A DNA stretch of 64,000 bases from Bacillus sp. RAR_GA_16 (GTDB lineage Bacteria; Bacillota; Bacilli; Bacillales; Guptibacillaceae): assembly GCF_020165985.1 (NCBI RefSeq), contig NZ_JAIUKZ010000013.1, forward strand, positions 1 to 64,000, written 5' to 3'. The notes below the pieces were generated by a model that was not told where the DNA came from, made no database searches, and saw only the letters and a program-made list of their open reading frames with translations. Both the position numbers and the translations under genes were made by a program. This document shows, one piece after another, positions 18,231 to 28,740 of the stretch; positions within the stretch are counted from its first letter, which is position 1, and each line of letters opens with the position of its first letter.

Positions 18231-19788
18231 TAGCATTAGTAATTTATTAAAAAACGACTTCCCTAAAGCTTCTGAATCAAAAGAGCATATTAAAGAAGTT
18301 TATAAATCAGATCCAAGGCCATGGGTTGTAGGTTATAGTGGCGGTAAAGATTCTACTGTCGTTATTCAGCTTGTTTTCGACGCATTGTCTGAGCTCTCTC
18401 CTGAAGAATTGCATAAGAAAGTTTATGTCATCTCTTCAGATACTTTAGTTGAGACGCCACTGATCATTCAATCAATCAATACAACGTTAAGAAGAATTCA
18501 GACTAAGGCATTAGAAATAGGACTTCCTATTGAAACTCATAAGGTTAAACCTGCTCCTGATCAGTCATTTTGGTCGAAAATAATTGGGAAAGGCTACCCT
18601 TCCCCTAACCAGAAGTTTCGTTGGTGTACCGATCGACTTAAGATCGATCCTGCTAACCAATTTATCCTAGATAAAGTGTCTAAATTCGGTGAAGTGATTA
18701 TGGTGTTAGGCGTACGAGATAACGAAAGTGCTACAAGAGCGAACGTGATGAAGTCACATAGTGTTGAAGGTAAGACACTCATGAAACACTCTACCCTTTC
18801 AAACGCATATGTTTATGCACCAATAAGAAGCTTTGAAACGGATGATGTTTGGGATTATCTTCTTTCTGTTCCATCTCCATGGGGAGATGATAACCATGCA
18901 TTGAATAAACTGTATCAAGACTCAAGCAGTGGTGAGTGCCCCCTTGTAGTAGATAAGAGTGTGAAAGAAAGCGCAGGCTCTTGTGGTAACAGTCGTTTTG
19001 GTTGCTGGGTATGTACTGTCGTAAACGAAGATAAAGCCCTAAACGGCTTCATTGAGAGTGGTGAGGACTGGATGCGCCCTCTTCTTGAATTTAGAAATTG
19101 GCTTGCAGGGATTCGAGACGATCGCAACCGTAGAATGAAATATCGTATGAATGGACAAATGTACTTCAATGAAGTTCGAATTGAAGAAATTGACGATAAA
19201 GAATACGTGATTATCCCTAAAAAAGGTAGCAGAAGAAAAGATCTAATCAATTTAGAAGAATACGCAATTGTAGAAAAAGTCAATTTAAAGCAATATATTA
19301 AAGAAAATAATATTGACCTTGGTGCTTCAGGAGATCTTAAGCTATTAGTAAGAAATGAAGAAGGTAAGCTCGAACAGCTCGGTCTTGGACCATTCACTCT
19401 AGAAACAAGACAAGAGATTCTAGAGAAGCTTCTTATTACTCAAAGAGACCTGAAACACCCGGATGATCCAAACTTTGAACTAATTCGTGAAGATGAGCTT
19501 AGAGTCATCCGTAGGTTCTGGCTTGAAGCTGGCGAATTTGAAGATAACCTACCTGAGATCTTTAAGAATGTTATGGGTTATGAACTTGACTGGGAATTCG
19601 ATGATCGTCCTCTTTTCGATAATGAACAGATCTCTGACCTTGAACTACTTGCTCAAGAGAAGAACATTGATTTCAAACTACTAAAGAAACTCATCCTAAC
19701 AGAGAAAAAATATTCAGGCTATAAAGTAAGACGTGGGTTAATGAATGAATTAGATAAAGCATTAACACAGGATTACCTACACCTTTAA
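18223..19788 (+). CDS. dndC: Phosphorothioation system sulfurtransferase DndC
   Basis: 521 residues from the ATG at 18223 (AGGTGA six bases upstream). PP-loop GYSGGKDS at about residues 37-44 and a Cys cluster GSCGNSRFGCWVCT at about 250-263 match the PAPS-reductase-like DndC, an Fe-S protein with ATP pyrophosphatase activity. It activates the DNA backbone and passes on sulfur supplied by a cysteine desulfurase (DndA or IscS). It lies 18 bases upstream of dndD in the same operon. Confidence 0.95.
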   Translation: MINSISNLLKNDFPKASESKEHIKEVYKSDPRPWVVGYSGGKDSTVVIQLVFDALSELSPEELHKKVYVISSDTLVETPLIIQSINTTLRRIQTKALEIGLPIETHKVKPAPDQSFWSKIIGKGYPSPNQKFRWCTDRLKIDPANQFILDKVSKFGEVIMVLGVRDNESATRANVMKSHSVEGKTLMKHSTLSNAYVYAPIRSFETDDVWDYLLSVPSPWGDDNHALNKLYQDSSSGECPLVVDKSVKESAGSCGNSRFGCWVCTVVNEDKALNGFIESGEDWMRPLLEFRNWLAGIRDDRNRRMKYRMNGQMYFNEVRIEEIDDKEYVIIPKKGSRRKDLINLEEYAIVEKVNLKQYIKENNIDLGASGDLKLLVRNEEGKLEQLGLGPFTLETRQEILEKLLITQRDLKHPDDPNFELIREDELRVIRRFWLEAGEFEDNLPEIFKNVMGYELDWEFDDRPLFDNEQISDLELLAQEKNIDFKLLKKLILTEKKYSGYKVRRGLMNELDKALTQDYLHL

Positions 19789-19806
19789 TGCGAAAGGGTT
19801 ACTGAC

Positions 19807-21795
19807 ATGTTATTTAAGAATTTAACGATTGAAAACATAGGTGCTTATCAAGGCACCTATTCCTTTGATTTTGAAATAGGATCACCTGAGCAAAATGTTA
19901 TTCTAATAGGTGGCGAAAATGGAGCTGGTAAGACTACACTACTAAACTCTATTAAACTTGGTTTATTTGGCTCATTTGCATATGGGTATAAAACGGAAAA
20001 CAAAGCGTATTATGATCGGATTTGGGGCTATTTAAACAATAGAAAAAGAGCTGAAGAAGGCCACCGTTTCCGCGTTATTCTAGAATATAGCGAAGTAGAA
20101 AACTTCAAACGACATACGTATAAGCTTTACAGAGGCTGGAAAATCTCTGATGGTGCTGTTAAGGAAGAACTCGAAATTATTCGAGACAACCATCATTTAA
20201 CCGACTATGAGAAAGAAATCTACCAAACGAGACTTAGGGAAACAATGCCGCCACAATTATTTGACCTTTGTCTCTTTGATGGTGAAGAAATCTCTCGAAT
20301 TATCAATGAGAATTTACTATCAAATTATCTTAAGAGTGCTTCAAAAGTATTGTTCAACCTTGATTTGTTTGAAGTCCTTGAATCTGACTTAAAGCAATAT
20401 GTGGAAAATGACCTCGATCAAAACAGCCTGTCTCAAGCAGAAAAGCAGTTACTAGAGCTTCAGAATAAAGAAGAACATTTGCAGGCAACACATGAAGCAA
20501 GAATTGAAGAAATTGAGGATAAACAGCATTACCTTTCTACATTAGAAGACCAGCTACAGGATCTAAAGAAAGATTTTGAGGTTAATGGTGGCCTTGCAAA
20601 AGAAGAACGAGATAAATTACAAAATGAAGTGAATATCATTGAAACAGAAAGAAAAGAGAATATAGAAGCTGTTAAAGAGTTCATTACTACTCTCTTACCT
20701 TTCTACTTAAATCGTTCTTTAATCCAGGATTCTCTGGATCAAATGGAAGATGAAGATTCAAACCAAATGTACCAGAAGCTTTCAAACCGACTCAATGATG
20801 AAACGATGAGCACTATAATGACTTCCGTCTCTTCTGATGATTCTAAAGTCGATTCTAAAAAGCTAAAAGAAGGCATTCTTAATGAATTTAAGCCTGAGAA
20901 TGACAAAATTATTCATCGCGCCTCCTTTTCTCAGCGAAGCCAGGTGGAATCTACACACCAACAATTAAGCAAAGAAAACCATCACTTCTACCTTGATCTT
21001 CTAAAAGATAATCAAGAGTTGCTAGCTGAATCGAAGAAGTTACGAGACAAAATCACTGCAAATGATGAGTCAAAAGATGACTTCCATAAAATCATTAAAG
21101 AAATGGATAGCATTAACCGAAAGATTGTAGATACCGAATATGAATTAGTACAATTAGAACAAAAACATTCTGAAGACCAAAGAGCGCTTACTGAGCTTTC
21201 AGATCAAATTAATGATAAGAAGAAAGTTCTAAAGCAAAATGAAAAGACTCAGAATGCATTCACTATTTCTTCTAAAGTGATGGAGTTAAGTAAAGAATTT
21301 AGAAGTCTTCAACAACAAAAGAAATTACAACAAGTTCAAATAGAAGCTACTCAAATGTTAAATCGATTAATGAGAAAACAAAATTATATTTCTTCACTTC
21401 GTGTTAATCATGAAACGTATGAAGTGGTTCTTTATGATTGGAATAAAGAAATTCTATATAAAGAAAGTCTATCTGCAGGTGAAAAAGAGATTCTCCTACT
21501 CTCCATTATTTGGGCAATGTTCAAGTGTTCTGGCCGACGCGTACCATTCATCTTTGATACATTACTTGGTAGGTTGGACAAGTCTCACAAGAAATCGGTC
21601 CTGACGGATCTCATTCCTTCAAGTGGAGAACAGGTACTCATTCTTTCTACAGATACTGAAATAGACACAACACACTACAACTTACTAAGCAAACATATCT
21701 CTCACGAATACACCCTGGAGTTCAACACAGAGGAACAACGTGTTGATTTACACAAAGAGTACTTTAAATTTAAAGAATCGGAGCTGAAATTATGA
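19807..21795 (+). CDS. dndD: DNA sulfur modification protein DndD
   Basis: 662 residues, ATG eight bases after AAAGGG. Walker A GENGAGKTT (36-44), coiled-coil middle (about 190-480), signature LSAGEKEILLLS, then FIFDTLLGRLDKSHKKS and VLILSTDTEID. This is the DndD SMC-like ATPase of the modification complex. The stop overlaps the dndE start (ATGA). It differs from the copy at 5525 throughout the coiled coil and in the signature (LSAGEKE against RSAGEMQ). Confidence 0.95.
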   Translation: MLFKNLTIENIGAYQGTYSFDFEIGSPEQNVILIGGENGAGKTTLLNSIKLGLFGSFAYGYKTENKAYYDRIWGYLNNRKRAEEGHRFRVILEYSEVENFKRHTYKLYRGWKISDGAVKEELEIIRDNHHLTDYEKEIYQTRLRETMPPQLFDLCLFDGEEISRIINENLLSNYLKSASKVLFNLDLFEVLESDLKQYVENDLDQNSLSQAEKQLLELQNKEEHLQATHEARIEEIEDKQHYLSTLEDQLQDLKKDFEVNGGLAKEERDKLQNEVNIIETERKENIEAVKEFITTLLPFYLNRSLIQDSLDQMEDEDSNQMYQKLSNRLNDETMSTIMTSVSSDDSKVDSKKLKEGILNEFKPENDKIIHRASFSQRSQVESTHQQLSKENHHFYLDLLKDNQELLAESKKLRDKITANDESKDDFHKIIKEMDSINRKIVDTEYELVQLEQKHSEDQRALTELSDQINDKKKVLKQNEKTQNAFTISSKVMELSKEFRSLQQQKKLQQVQIEATQMLNRLMRKQNYISSLRVNHETYEVVLYDWNKEILYKESLSAGEKEILLLSIIWAMFKCSGRRVPFIFDTLLGRLDKSHKKSVLTDLIPSSGEQVLILSTDTEIDTTHYNLLSKHISHEYTLEFNTEEQRVDLHKEYFKFKESELKL

Positions 21796-22163
21796 ACTTC
21801 AGACTGCGAACTTCAAAACAAACAGAAGAAAAACTAAAAAACCTGCAGTCTACAACCAACTTAACACCTAACATTCTAGCAAGATTGGCCATCTCCCTTT
21901 CCTTAAAAGTGAAATCTATGCCATCTGAGGATTTAGCAAACACGAACGGGCTAGAATTTAATCGCAACACTTTAACAGGTGAATATGATTACATCTTCAA
22001 AGCATTAATTACTCAGCATGCAGAACGTGAAGTAACCGATGAAGAATACTTCCCTTCCCTATTTAACCTGCACTTAGAGCGAGGCGTTGGTCTTTTGGAT
22101 AGTGAATACAAACACGCTGGAAACTATGAAAAGTTTATTATTAACTTAATGAGCATGGATTAG
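21792..22163 (+). CDS. dndE: DNA sulfur modification protein DndE
   Basis: 123 residues, overlapping dndD by four bases (ATGA). The N-terminus FRLRTSKQTEEKLKNLQSTT, followed by ILARLAISLSL, fits the DndE family of small helical DNA-binding proteins. DndE is essential for phosphorothioation together with DndC and DndD. Eleven bases separate it from dndA. Confidence 0.92.
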   Translation: MNFRLRTSKQTEEKLKNLQSTTNLTPNILARLAISLSLKVKSMPSEDLANTNGLEFNRNTLTGEYDYIFKALITQHAEREVTDEEYFPSLFNLHLERGVGLLDSEYKHAGNYEKFIINLMSMD

Positions 22164-22174
22164 GAGGAAAACAC

Positions 22175-23297
22175 ATGTTATATCTAGACAACAGTGCAAC
22201 AACTCAAGTTCTACCTGAAGTAAAAGATGCCATGCTCCCCTATTTACTAGAGGAATTCGGTAACCCTTCAAGTAAATATTACTCTCTTGCAACAAACGCT
22301 AGTAAAGCAGTCAAAGAGGCTCGCGAGAACGTCGCGAGTTTAGTTGGCTGCGATTCCAGACGAAGTCGTCTTCACAAGTGGTGCAACAGAAAGTAACAAT
22401 ATGATTATTAAAGGTGTTGCAGATTATTATCGAAATAAAGGCAACCACATTGTCACTACGAAAGTCGAACATCCAGCTGTACTGGAAGCCTGTAAATATC
22501 TAGAACAGCATGATTATAAAGTTACTTATCTAGACGTGGATCAGTTTGGAAGGATCAATATCGATGATTTCAAACAAGTGATAGAAGAACATCCACCTAT
22601 ACTTGTATCTATTATTTGGGGTAATAACGAGGTTGGCTCTCTTAATCCTATTCAGGAAATTGCAGAAGTTTGCGAGGAGCATAACATCTTCTTTCATACC
22701 GATGCAACACAGGTGATTGGAAAAGTGAAGTTCAATCTATCGGATTATACAGGTATAAACTTCCTATCAGGATCTGCTCATAAGCTGCACGGTCCAAAAG
22801 GAACTGGGATGGCTATTCTGCGTAAGGATTCACTAGGAATTCCAGTAAAACTTACTCCGTTGATGCATGGTGGGGGTCAAGAGAGAGATTATCGAAGTGG
22901 GACGTTGGCGGTTCATAATATCGTAGGATTCGGGAAGGCTGCGGAAATATCCTCTAAAAACCTAACACAAAATGTAAGTAAGCTTGAAGATCTAGAATCC
23001 ACTTTAAATAGAATATTAAAAGATAAATTTGGAGATTACATCAAGTTTAACAATGATAATAATTATAAAATTCCAGGAATAGTTAGTATTCAATTTAAAG
23101 GTGTAAATAACGAAGTCTTAGTAAAATCTTTAGCTAATCATATTGCTGCTTCAACAGGCTCTGCTTGTAGTTCTAGTAAGCCGAGTCATGTTCTTGAATC
23201 AATGGGGCTTTCGATTGAAGAGATAAGGTCAACTATTAGGTTATCTCTTTCATCCATTACCGATAAACAAAAACTAGCTATATTTAATGAGTTGTAA
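22175..23297 (+). pseudogene. dndA: Cysteine desulfurase DndA, frameshifted
   Basis: ATG follows GGAGG. The first frame (22175-22396) reads the NifS/IscS-type N-terminus YLDNSATTQVLPEV up to LVGCD, then goes out of frame. The second frame resumes with PDEVVFTSGATESNN and runs to 23297, containing the PLP lysine (SAHKLHGPKG) and the catalytic Cys loop (TGSACSSSK). Deleting one T in GATTC at 22352-22356 (giving GATCC) restores LVGCDPDEVVF and a full protein of about 373 residues. All catalytic residues are intact, so this is either a very recent mutation or a sequence error. If real, sulfur would have to come from another desulfurase such as IscS/SufS. Confidence 0.9.
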
Positions 23298-23545
23298 AAA
23301 TCTAGACCTCATAAGATCAAGCTAATAATTTCATCAAAATTATTATGATTACGGTTGTTAATCCTCCCTTTTTATCAAGTTGTGCCGATCAATCATTTAG
23401 GTTTTGATATAATGGTGAATGATATCCATCTAAATAACTTGAATAGATCCACAAATCAAGGTGAATTAAAACAAAAAAGTTAATCATTACGAGCAGTTAG
23501 CTTGCCAATCATATGTTATTACTGAACTACTAATCATATAAAATA
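23298..23545. other. Intergenic region after dndA
   Basis: AT-rich spacer between the dnd operon and the convergent GmrSD-type gene. I see no reading frame, tRNA or repeat in it apart from the hairpin that follows. Confidence 0.4.
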
Positions 23546-23586
23546 TTCCAATTTTAAAGTCAATTTTCTATACTTTAAAATTGGAA
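23546..23586. terminator. AT-rich convergent terminator hairpin
   Basis: TTCCAATTTTAAAGT and ACTTTAAAATTGGAA form a perfect 15-bp stem with an 11-base loop, 36 bases beyond the stop of the GmrSD-type gene (-) and about 250 beyond dndA (+). No strong U-tract on either side. Confidence 0.6.
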
Positions 23587-23622
23587 CCTATTGTTTTAGT
23601 TATCTTTACTATTTATCGCGGA

Positions 23623-25420
23623 TCAGTTTTCATAATTCCAAATTAATAAAGCATCCTCCGCCATATCTTTTTGTCGCTCTTCAATTTTTTCAAAGTTCCA
23701 ATCTTCAATCTCCGTAATTTTAATAGGATAATGTAAACCTGAATCCACATAACAAGATTTCTTAAATTCAAAATCTCTATTACTAGCACGTTGATTAATT
23801 TCACTTTCTAATATCAATAAGTTCCCCAGTCTAAATTTATAGTCATTATAACTCTCCAGATCACGAACTTTATTCCATTCTCCCTGTCTGTTTTTAGCTC
23901 TTGATAAGGATCTTGGCATGATGTGTTCAAGATGTTGGCTTGGACTTTGATCTAAAGGCACAACACCAGAAAGCTTGTACTTCTCTAACTCTTCCAATAA
24001 ATAGAATGCTAGCTCATTATTTTTAGTTTTGAATTGTAAGAAATTTTGCCTGAAAGTAATTTCCGGAGTTAGAGATTCCATATAAGCGATTAAATCATCA
24101 AGGTCCTGGATTTTTGTAACTGGTTGATCTTTGGAACTAATCTCATCTTTTTTTCTTGGAGCTCTTAAATATTTAGACATGTTGCCTATCTCTCTTTCGA
24201 GAATCGTTTACTGTTTGACTACCAATTGTGAAGTACCTAATACAAAAAGTAATTAAACTATCTAAAAGTCTTTCAAAATCAGCTTGGCTATCCCCATATT
24301 TCACTGCACCAGTTAGTAATAGTGGTGTATGATGTGTAATATCAATTTTTTTAAATGTTTTTAGTTTAGCGGTAATGCTATTATTCCAATATTGGGTTCC
24401 TATTGAATTAATTCTAGCGAACCATTCTGATTCCTCTTCTAGCTCTGTAACATAAGAACTAGGTGTTGTAGTCTTAGTGATGTGTTCTGTGATAGTCGAA
24501 AACAAATCACGTGGTTTCACATTTCCATATTTTGAGGCATATTGAAAACGAATATAACCAGTGAGGTTTTCATTTTCAATTGTATTTATAACACCATCCC
24601 AACTATTCTTTAACTCACTATATCTTCTGTCATTTGTTTCCCTTTTGAAAAGCTCATTTTTTATTAAATCTGATCCAGAAAGGTCCTTTCCTCTTTTATT
24701 TAATGATCCAAATATTACATAAGCCATAGCTCTGTCCTGTACTATTATTTTTAAGAAAGACATATATCTAGTGAGAATTTTCACATAACCTTTAAGTTTG
24801 TTAATTAATACTCCTTGATCAATATCTTGTGGAAATTCAATCTCGAGCTTTGTGAGAAAAAAATCATGAGCGCCTTTAATAAGTTCTGCAGCTTTTCTTC
24901 GAGGAGTATTCCTATTATAGTATTCTGCTCTTTCTTGAGGTGTATGACGAGTTAAAATATAATTTAAAAAGAAATTATTAATAGAATCATCTAGGTGCAA
25001 AAAAGGTTCAAAATCATCCAATGGATCGCTGTAAGTATAAATATCCTTTAAAGAATTAATTATACCTGTAAATGAATGTGGATCATCTATTCGCCTAGCT
25101 AAATCTGCTAGAGATTTAGCCAATATAGTAATTGTAGTTAGTCTTTGTTGGCCATCAATAATTTCATAGTTTCTTTCCTTTTTGGTTAATACTATTCCAC
25201 CTAAAAAGTATGGTCTTGCATTATGTTTTTCTGTGTAGCCATTACTTTCATCCAGAGAGTTTTTAACAACGCTTATAAAATCACTCCACAAATCCTCTAA
25301 TTCGTTATCAGTCCATGCGTAATTCCTTTGATGATCAGGTATGTAATATTTTTTATTGTCCTGCCTAAAAAAATTCCTTACATTAACCGCTTTTGGTTCA
25401 AAGTAATCTTCAATTTCCAT
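23623..25420 (-). pseudogene. GmrSD-type DUF262/DUF1524 (HNH) restriction enzyme, frameshifted
   Basis: The N-terminal part (25420 to 24173) is a DUF262 ParB/Srx-like domain with EIIDGQQRLTT and the preceding YIPDHQRNYAW. The C-terminal part (to 23623) is DUF1524 with HLEHIMPRS, an HNH-type nuclease motif, plus the YNDYKFRLGNLLIL signature. They are split by one extra base: restoring GATC from GAATC at 24201-24205 (GATTC on the - strand) joins them as SQTVNDLEREIGNMSKYLR in one protein of about 598 residues. GmrSD enzymes are NTP-dependent type IV nucleases that cut modified DNA. The start ATG at 25420 follows AAAGGGGTG. Without the correction the product would be two separate half-proteins. 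Confidence 0.85.
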
Positions 25421-25668
25421 TAAAAAACACCCCTTTACTTTTATTTTATCATTATTGGAGATTTCGAGATATAACAACAGACTTTAATTTTATCTATTCT
25501 ATCTTTTCATCTAAATTTAGCATGTCTATCAATCCTCGTGTTATCAGGTGATTATAAGCGGGTGTTAGCGAATAATGTGATCATTCCGTTTAATAGTAGG
25601 GAAACCCGACACCCAAGATGTTTAAGATAGCAGCATGATTCCAAATCCAGGAAAACCATTAAACTTTT

Positions 25669-25860
25669 TTAAGACTCCTTGCGATTAGCAGTGTTTCTAT
25701 CAATGATTGGAATGAAGATGGAGTGAATCTTACGAAACTCAGTGAAGACGAGAAATTCTTCGTTTTTTTTTTGATGCGACCAATAATGCTCATCACTTCT
25801 TTTACTTTTGGAGCTTCGTTTAATGTTAAGGTTTCATAATCTGGAATAATGACACCCGGG
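25669..25860 (-). pseudogene. SNF2-type helicase remnant, C-terminal part
   Basis: Reading the - strand across the IS-free junction gives GHPGVIIPDYETLTLNEAPK, then a slip in an A9 run, then NEEFLVFTEFRKIHSIFIP and a stop at 25669. This matches the C-terminal helicase lobe of SNF2/SWI2 ATPases (the CSHP..., APK, and LVFTEF motifs). It is truncated and frameshifted, and its upstream half lies beyond the IS21 element at 28371-28740. Confidence 0.6.
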
Positions 25861-25896
25861 TGTGACCGTCAAGTAGAATGACACAAGTTCTGCTGA

Positions 25897-26661
25897 TTAA
25901 TTTGAAACACTTTGTTCACCAAAAATCGTTTTTCTATGCTTCATTCTCCAACTATCTTCATTTAAATGAATAATCTCTACTCGATGTAAGATTCGATCCA
26001 AGATAGCTGTCGTAATCGCTTGGTCGCCCAATAGTTCTCCCCACTCTTTTGGCCCTTTATTTGACGTTAATATGATTGAAGTTTGATTGTATAGGTTATT
26101 AATTAGATGGAAAAACATATTCGCTTCCTGTTTATTCATTGCCATAAACATCAGATCATCTATGATAACTAAATCTGCTTCTCTAATTCGCTTCATTCTT
26201 GTTTTCGATTTCCTCGTGATTTCTTCTGTTTTTAACGCTTGAATTAGATCTCCCATGGTGGTGAAAATGACTTTATAACCTTGATTTAACGCCTCTATAC
26301 CCAAACCTATCGATAGGTGGGTCTTTCCGACACCTGGCGGTCCAAGAAAAATAATGTTATAAAGCTGCTCAATCCATGTTAAATCTTTTAATTGGTTTAA
26401 CTTCTTACTACTTAAGGATTTTTGCTCCTTTACGTCATAATCATCGATTGTATTATGGAAAGGGAAGGTCGCCCAATTAAAACGTTTCTCCAGTTGCTTC
26501 TCATCTCTGCGATTTTGTTCATAGGTGGCAAGATCCAGGAGAAACTGAGTAAAAGATAAGTTCTTTTTCTCAGCTTCTCTGATCAATTCAGGCAATTGAT
26601 TTGCCGTCTCAGCTAGTCGTAAAGACCTTAGTAAATCTTGTACTTGCTGGAACTGACTCAA
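25897..26661 (-). CDS. istB: IS21-family helper ATPase IstB
   Basis: 254 residues of DnaC/DnaA-like AAA+ ATPase: Walker A FLGPPGVGKTHLSIGLG (about 106-122) and Walker B ADLVIIDDLMF. IstB is the ATP-dependent helper that selects target DNA for the IstA transposase. Its start overlaps the istA stop (ATGA), the standard IS21 arrangement. It contains no obvious defects. Confidence 0.95.
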   Translation of the reverse strand: MSQFQQVQDLLRSLRLAETANQLPELIREAEKKNLSFTQFLLDLATYEQNRRDEKQLEKRFNWATFPFHNTIDDYDVKEQKSLSSKKLNQLKDLTWIEQLYNIIFLGPPGVGKTHLSIGLGIEALNQGYKVIFTTMGDLIQALKTEEITRKSKTRMKRIREADLVIIDDLMFMAMNKQEANMFFHLINNLYNQTSIILTSNKGPKEWGELLGDQAITTAILDRILHRVEIIHLNEDSWRMKHRKTIFGEQSVSN

Positions 26662-28247
26662 TTTGCCTCACCCTCTTCCAATAACACAGTATAGGTATCT
26701 ACGTTTCTTTTTTGTGCTTCTGTGTCCATCATCCAACCTGATACGCTCTTTAATGGTGATACAATCTCAGCGTTATCATTCGGTGTCTCATGATCCTGTC
26801 GTTGTCGTTGAAGGTATAAAATGATATCGCTGAAATCTGTTGCACTATATAAGTTTCTTTCTATACATTCTTGTAGAGCTGCCGTTAGAATCTGTGCGTT
26901 TTGTTGTTTTGTTTCTCTTAGGATCATTTGTAACTGATCGCGAATGTATCTTGGATACTTCTCACGAAGTTTATCCAGGTAATCAAACGCCATTGTTGTT
27001 TCTTCAAACCGATTAGCTACGTTATCTATAAAGGCATCTATCCCTTTTGTACGATCTCTCGTATGCTGCCGATCTTTCATTAAGCGTCCTCTGCCATCCG
27101 GGATCTGATGTTTGGCTAGAAGTTCTCCAGTCTCACGGTGATAGATTAATAAGTGTCGATCATCTGTTTCCTTGATTGAGACAGTTTCATATTTATGAAA
27201 CGTTCCTAATGGAAGAGAGTACCTGTTAGACAAATACCGTATGGTATTGTCCTTATGCACACTTCTTGTTATACTGTTTTCATAATTGTTTAGGAAATGA
27301 ATATTTCCTTTGGCTGGTCTTAAGTGTTGCTTTTCCAAGGAGAACACTTCGACCGGTCTTTTTTTTGTTGTATTGTGGATTTTATAGTTACCTGTTCGAT
27401 GTAACCATTCCCATCCTTGTTCATTCCACGCATCAATATTTTGGAACACTCTATGTTTGGCGAAATTGTACTTGATAAACCCGACCACATTTTCGATCTT
27501 TCCTTTGCTTTCTGGATCTGCTTTACGACAAACCCGTAGGTTTAATTTCCTCGTTTCTCTATATTGCTGAAATTCTTTCGTCAAAATAAGATCGCCACCA
27601 TTTTCGCTCACAACTATAAGGCTATCCTGGTCATAAACTAATTCTTTTGGAATCCCACTGAACCATTGAAACGCATTTTCATGTGCCTGAATGACATCCT
27701 GAGTGGTAAATGGTCGATCTAGCCATTCCTGATATTTATATCTTGAGTTAGACAAAACAAAGGCAATAAAGTTTAGTTTCATTTCTTTATTATCAGATGT
27801 TTTTTGTTTTGTATGAGCAAAATCAACTTGAATCTGCTGCCCCATGGGTGAATCAGGTATCGCTTCGTATTCTCTTGGTGACGTTTCTTTCGTTATTTGA
27901 TAGTCTTTCCGTAACTCTCTTACGAAAGCACGAACCGTGCTCTCACCAACTTTAAGATCTTTGTGCCTCTCCATTAACCAATCTTGTACCTGGGCTGCTG
28001 TAAGATCAGGGTGCTCATTCAACCAAGATAAGATTAACGCCTTATAGGGGTCAAGAATCTTCTTTCTTGTTTGTAAGGATTCTACCCATACGGCCATGTC
28101 CGAAGGAGATTTCTTAAGGTGTCGATAGACAGTCGATCTTGATACTCCTAGCTTGTTTGCCACTTTAGACTTACTAAATCCCTGTTTGATTAGCTGTTGA
28201 ATTTCCATATACATTTCCCACTTATCCACCTTTGTTCGGCCCTCCAC
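26658..28247 (-). CDS. istA: IS21-family transposase IstA
   Basis: 529 residues. An N-terminal HTH (FSKSKVANKLGVSRSTVYRHL) is followed by a second DNA-binding region and a DDE integrase core (IQVDFAHTKQ for the first Asp, LVYDQDSLIV for the second, ESKGKIENVVGFIK for the Glu). Length is typical for IS21 members. It lies 123 bp inside the right end of the element. Confidence 0.95.
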   Translation of the reverse strand: MEGRTKVDKWEMYMEIQQLIKQGFSKSKVANKLGVSRSTVYRHLKKSPSDMAVWVESLQTRKKILDPYKALILSWLNEHPDLTAAQVQDWLMERHKDLKVGESTVRAFVRELRKDYQITKETSPREYEAIPDSPMGQQIQVDFAHTKQKTSDNKEMKLNFIAFVLSNSRYKYQEWLDRPFTTQDVIQAHENAFQWFSGIPKELVYDQDSLIVVSENGGDLILTKEFQQYRETRKLNLRVCRKADPESKGKIENVVGFIKYNFAKHRVFQNIDAWNEQGWEWLHRTGNYKIHNTTKKRPVEVFSLEKQHLRPAKGNIHFLNNYENSITRSVHKDNTIRYLSNRYSLPLGTFHKYETVSIKETDDRHLLIYHRETGELLAKHQIPDGRGRLMKDRQHTRDRTKGIDAFIDNVANRFEETTMAFDYLDKLREKYPRYIRDQLQMILRETKQQNAQILTAALQECIERNLYSATDFSDIILYLQRQRQDHETPNDNAEIVSPLKSVSGWMMDTEAQKRNVDTYTVLLEEGEAN

Positions 28248-28370
28248 TGATCTATGATATAAACTATCTAATCATACAATGGTAGAGCTCTTTATTTAAC
28301 TGGTATATTAGGGTAAATAAGTGTTTCATCTTATATAGCGAAAACTGTCTACTTTAGTCTAGCAGTCACA

Positions 28371-28740
28371 CCGGGTGACCCTACAATTGCCTTAAGCCTC
28401 TTGAGCATTTTTAATATCGCAATTTGCCCTGTCACTTTCGTTTGGAAGCATTGATTCTGAGATGGACTTCTGAATTTTTGAGGCTTCAACATAGATGGGT
28501 GGGGCCTTGATTTCTATCTTTGGTAAATGATCAATGAAAAGCCCTTACTTTTTTCTTCTACGTTAGTAATGTTGGAATGCCTTTAGAAGTCGATCGTTAT
28601 TTACTGCTTCAAAAATTGTTGTTTGAATTATTTTAAAGAATTTTATTCGCCAGGTTGCATGATCGCCAACAGTTCTTTTAGGCTATTTTCAACAGATGTC
28701 CAGAATCGGAATTCCAACTTCATTGCTCTGAGTGCACTTG
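28371..28740 (-). pseudogene. SNF2-type helicase remnant, central part
   Basis: On the - strand, in shifting frames, one can read ALRAMKLEFRF, SVENSLKELLAIMQPGE, IDHLPKIEIKAPPIYVEASK and TGQIAILKMLKRLKAIVG. These correspond to the SNF2 motifs around TGTPVENSLKEL, the LPPK.E region and the start of the second helicase lobe. Several stops and frame slips show real decay. The IS21 element separates it from the C-terminal piece at 25669-25860. A SNF2 helicase beside GmrSD and Dnd genes suggests a lost defense gene. Confidence 0.6.

Larger units (their letters stand above)
25861..28370 (-). mobile_element. IS21-family insertion sequence with target duplication
   Basis: 2,510 bp. Ends begin TGTGAC at 25861 and the inverted GTCACA at 28365-28370, with imperfect inverted repeats inside (AAGTAGAATGACA against AAAGTAGACA). 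A 5-bp direct repeat CCGGG flanks it (25856-25860 and 28371-28375), a target duplication in the IS21 range. It carries istA and istB overlapping by ATGA. Both genes are intact, so it may be active. It inserted into an already decaying helicase gene. Confidence 0.9.

Noticed and set aside
18915-19397. 160-codon - strand frame inside dndC
   Set aside because: Antisense shadow of a well-supported gene; composition is low-complexity and no ribosome site is present.
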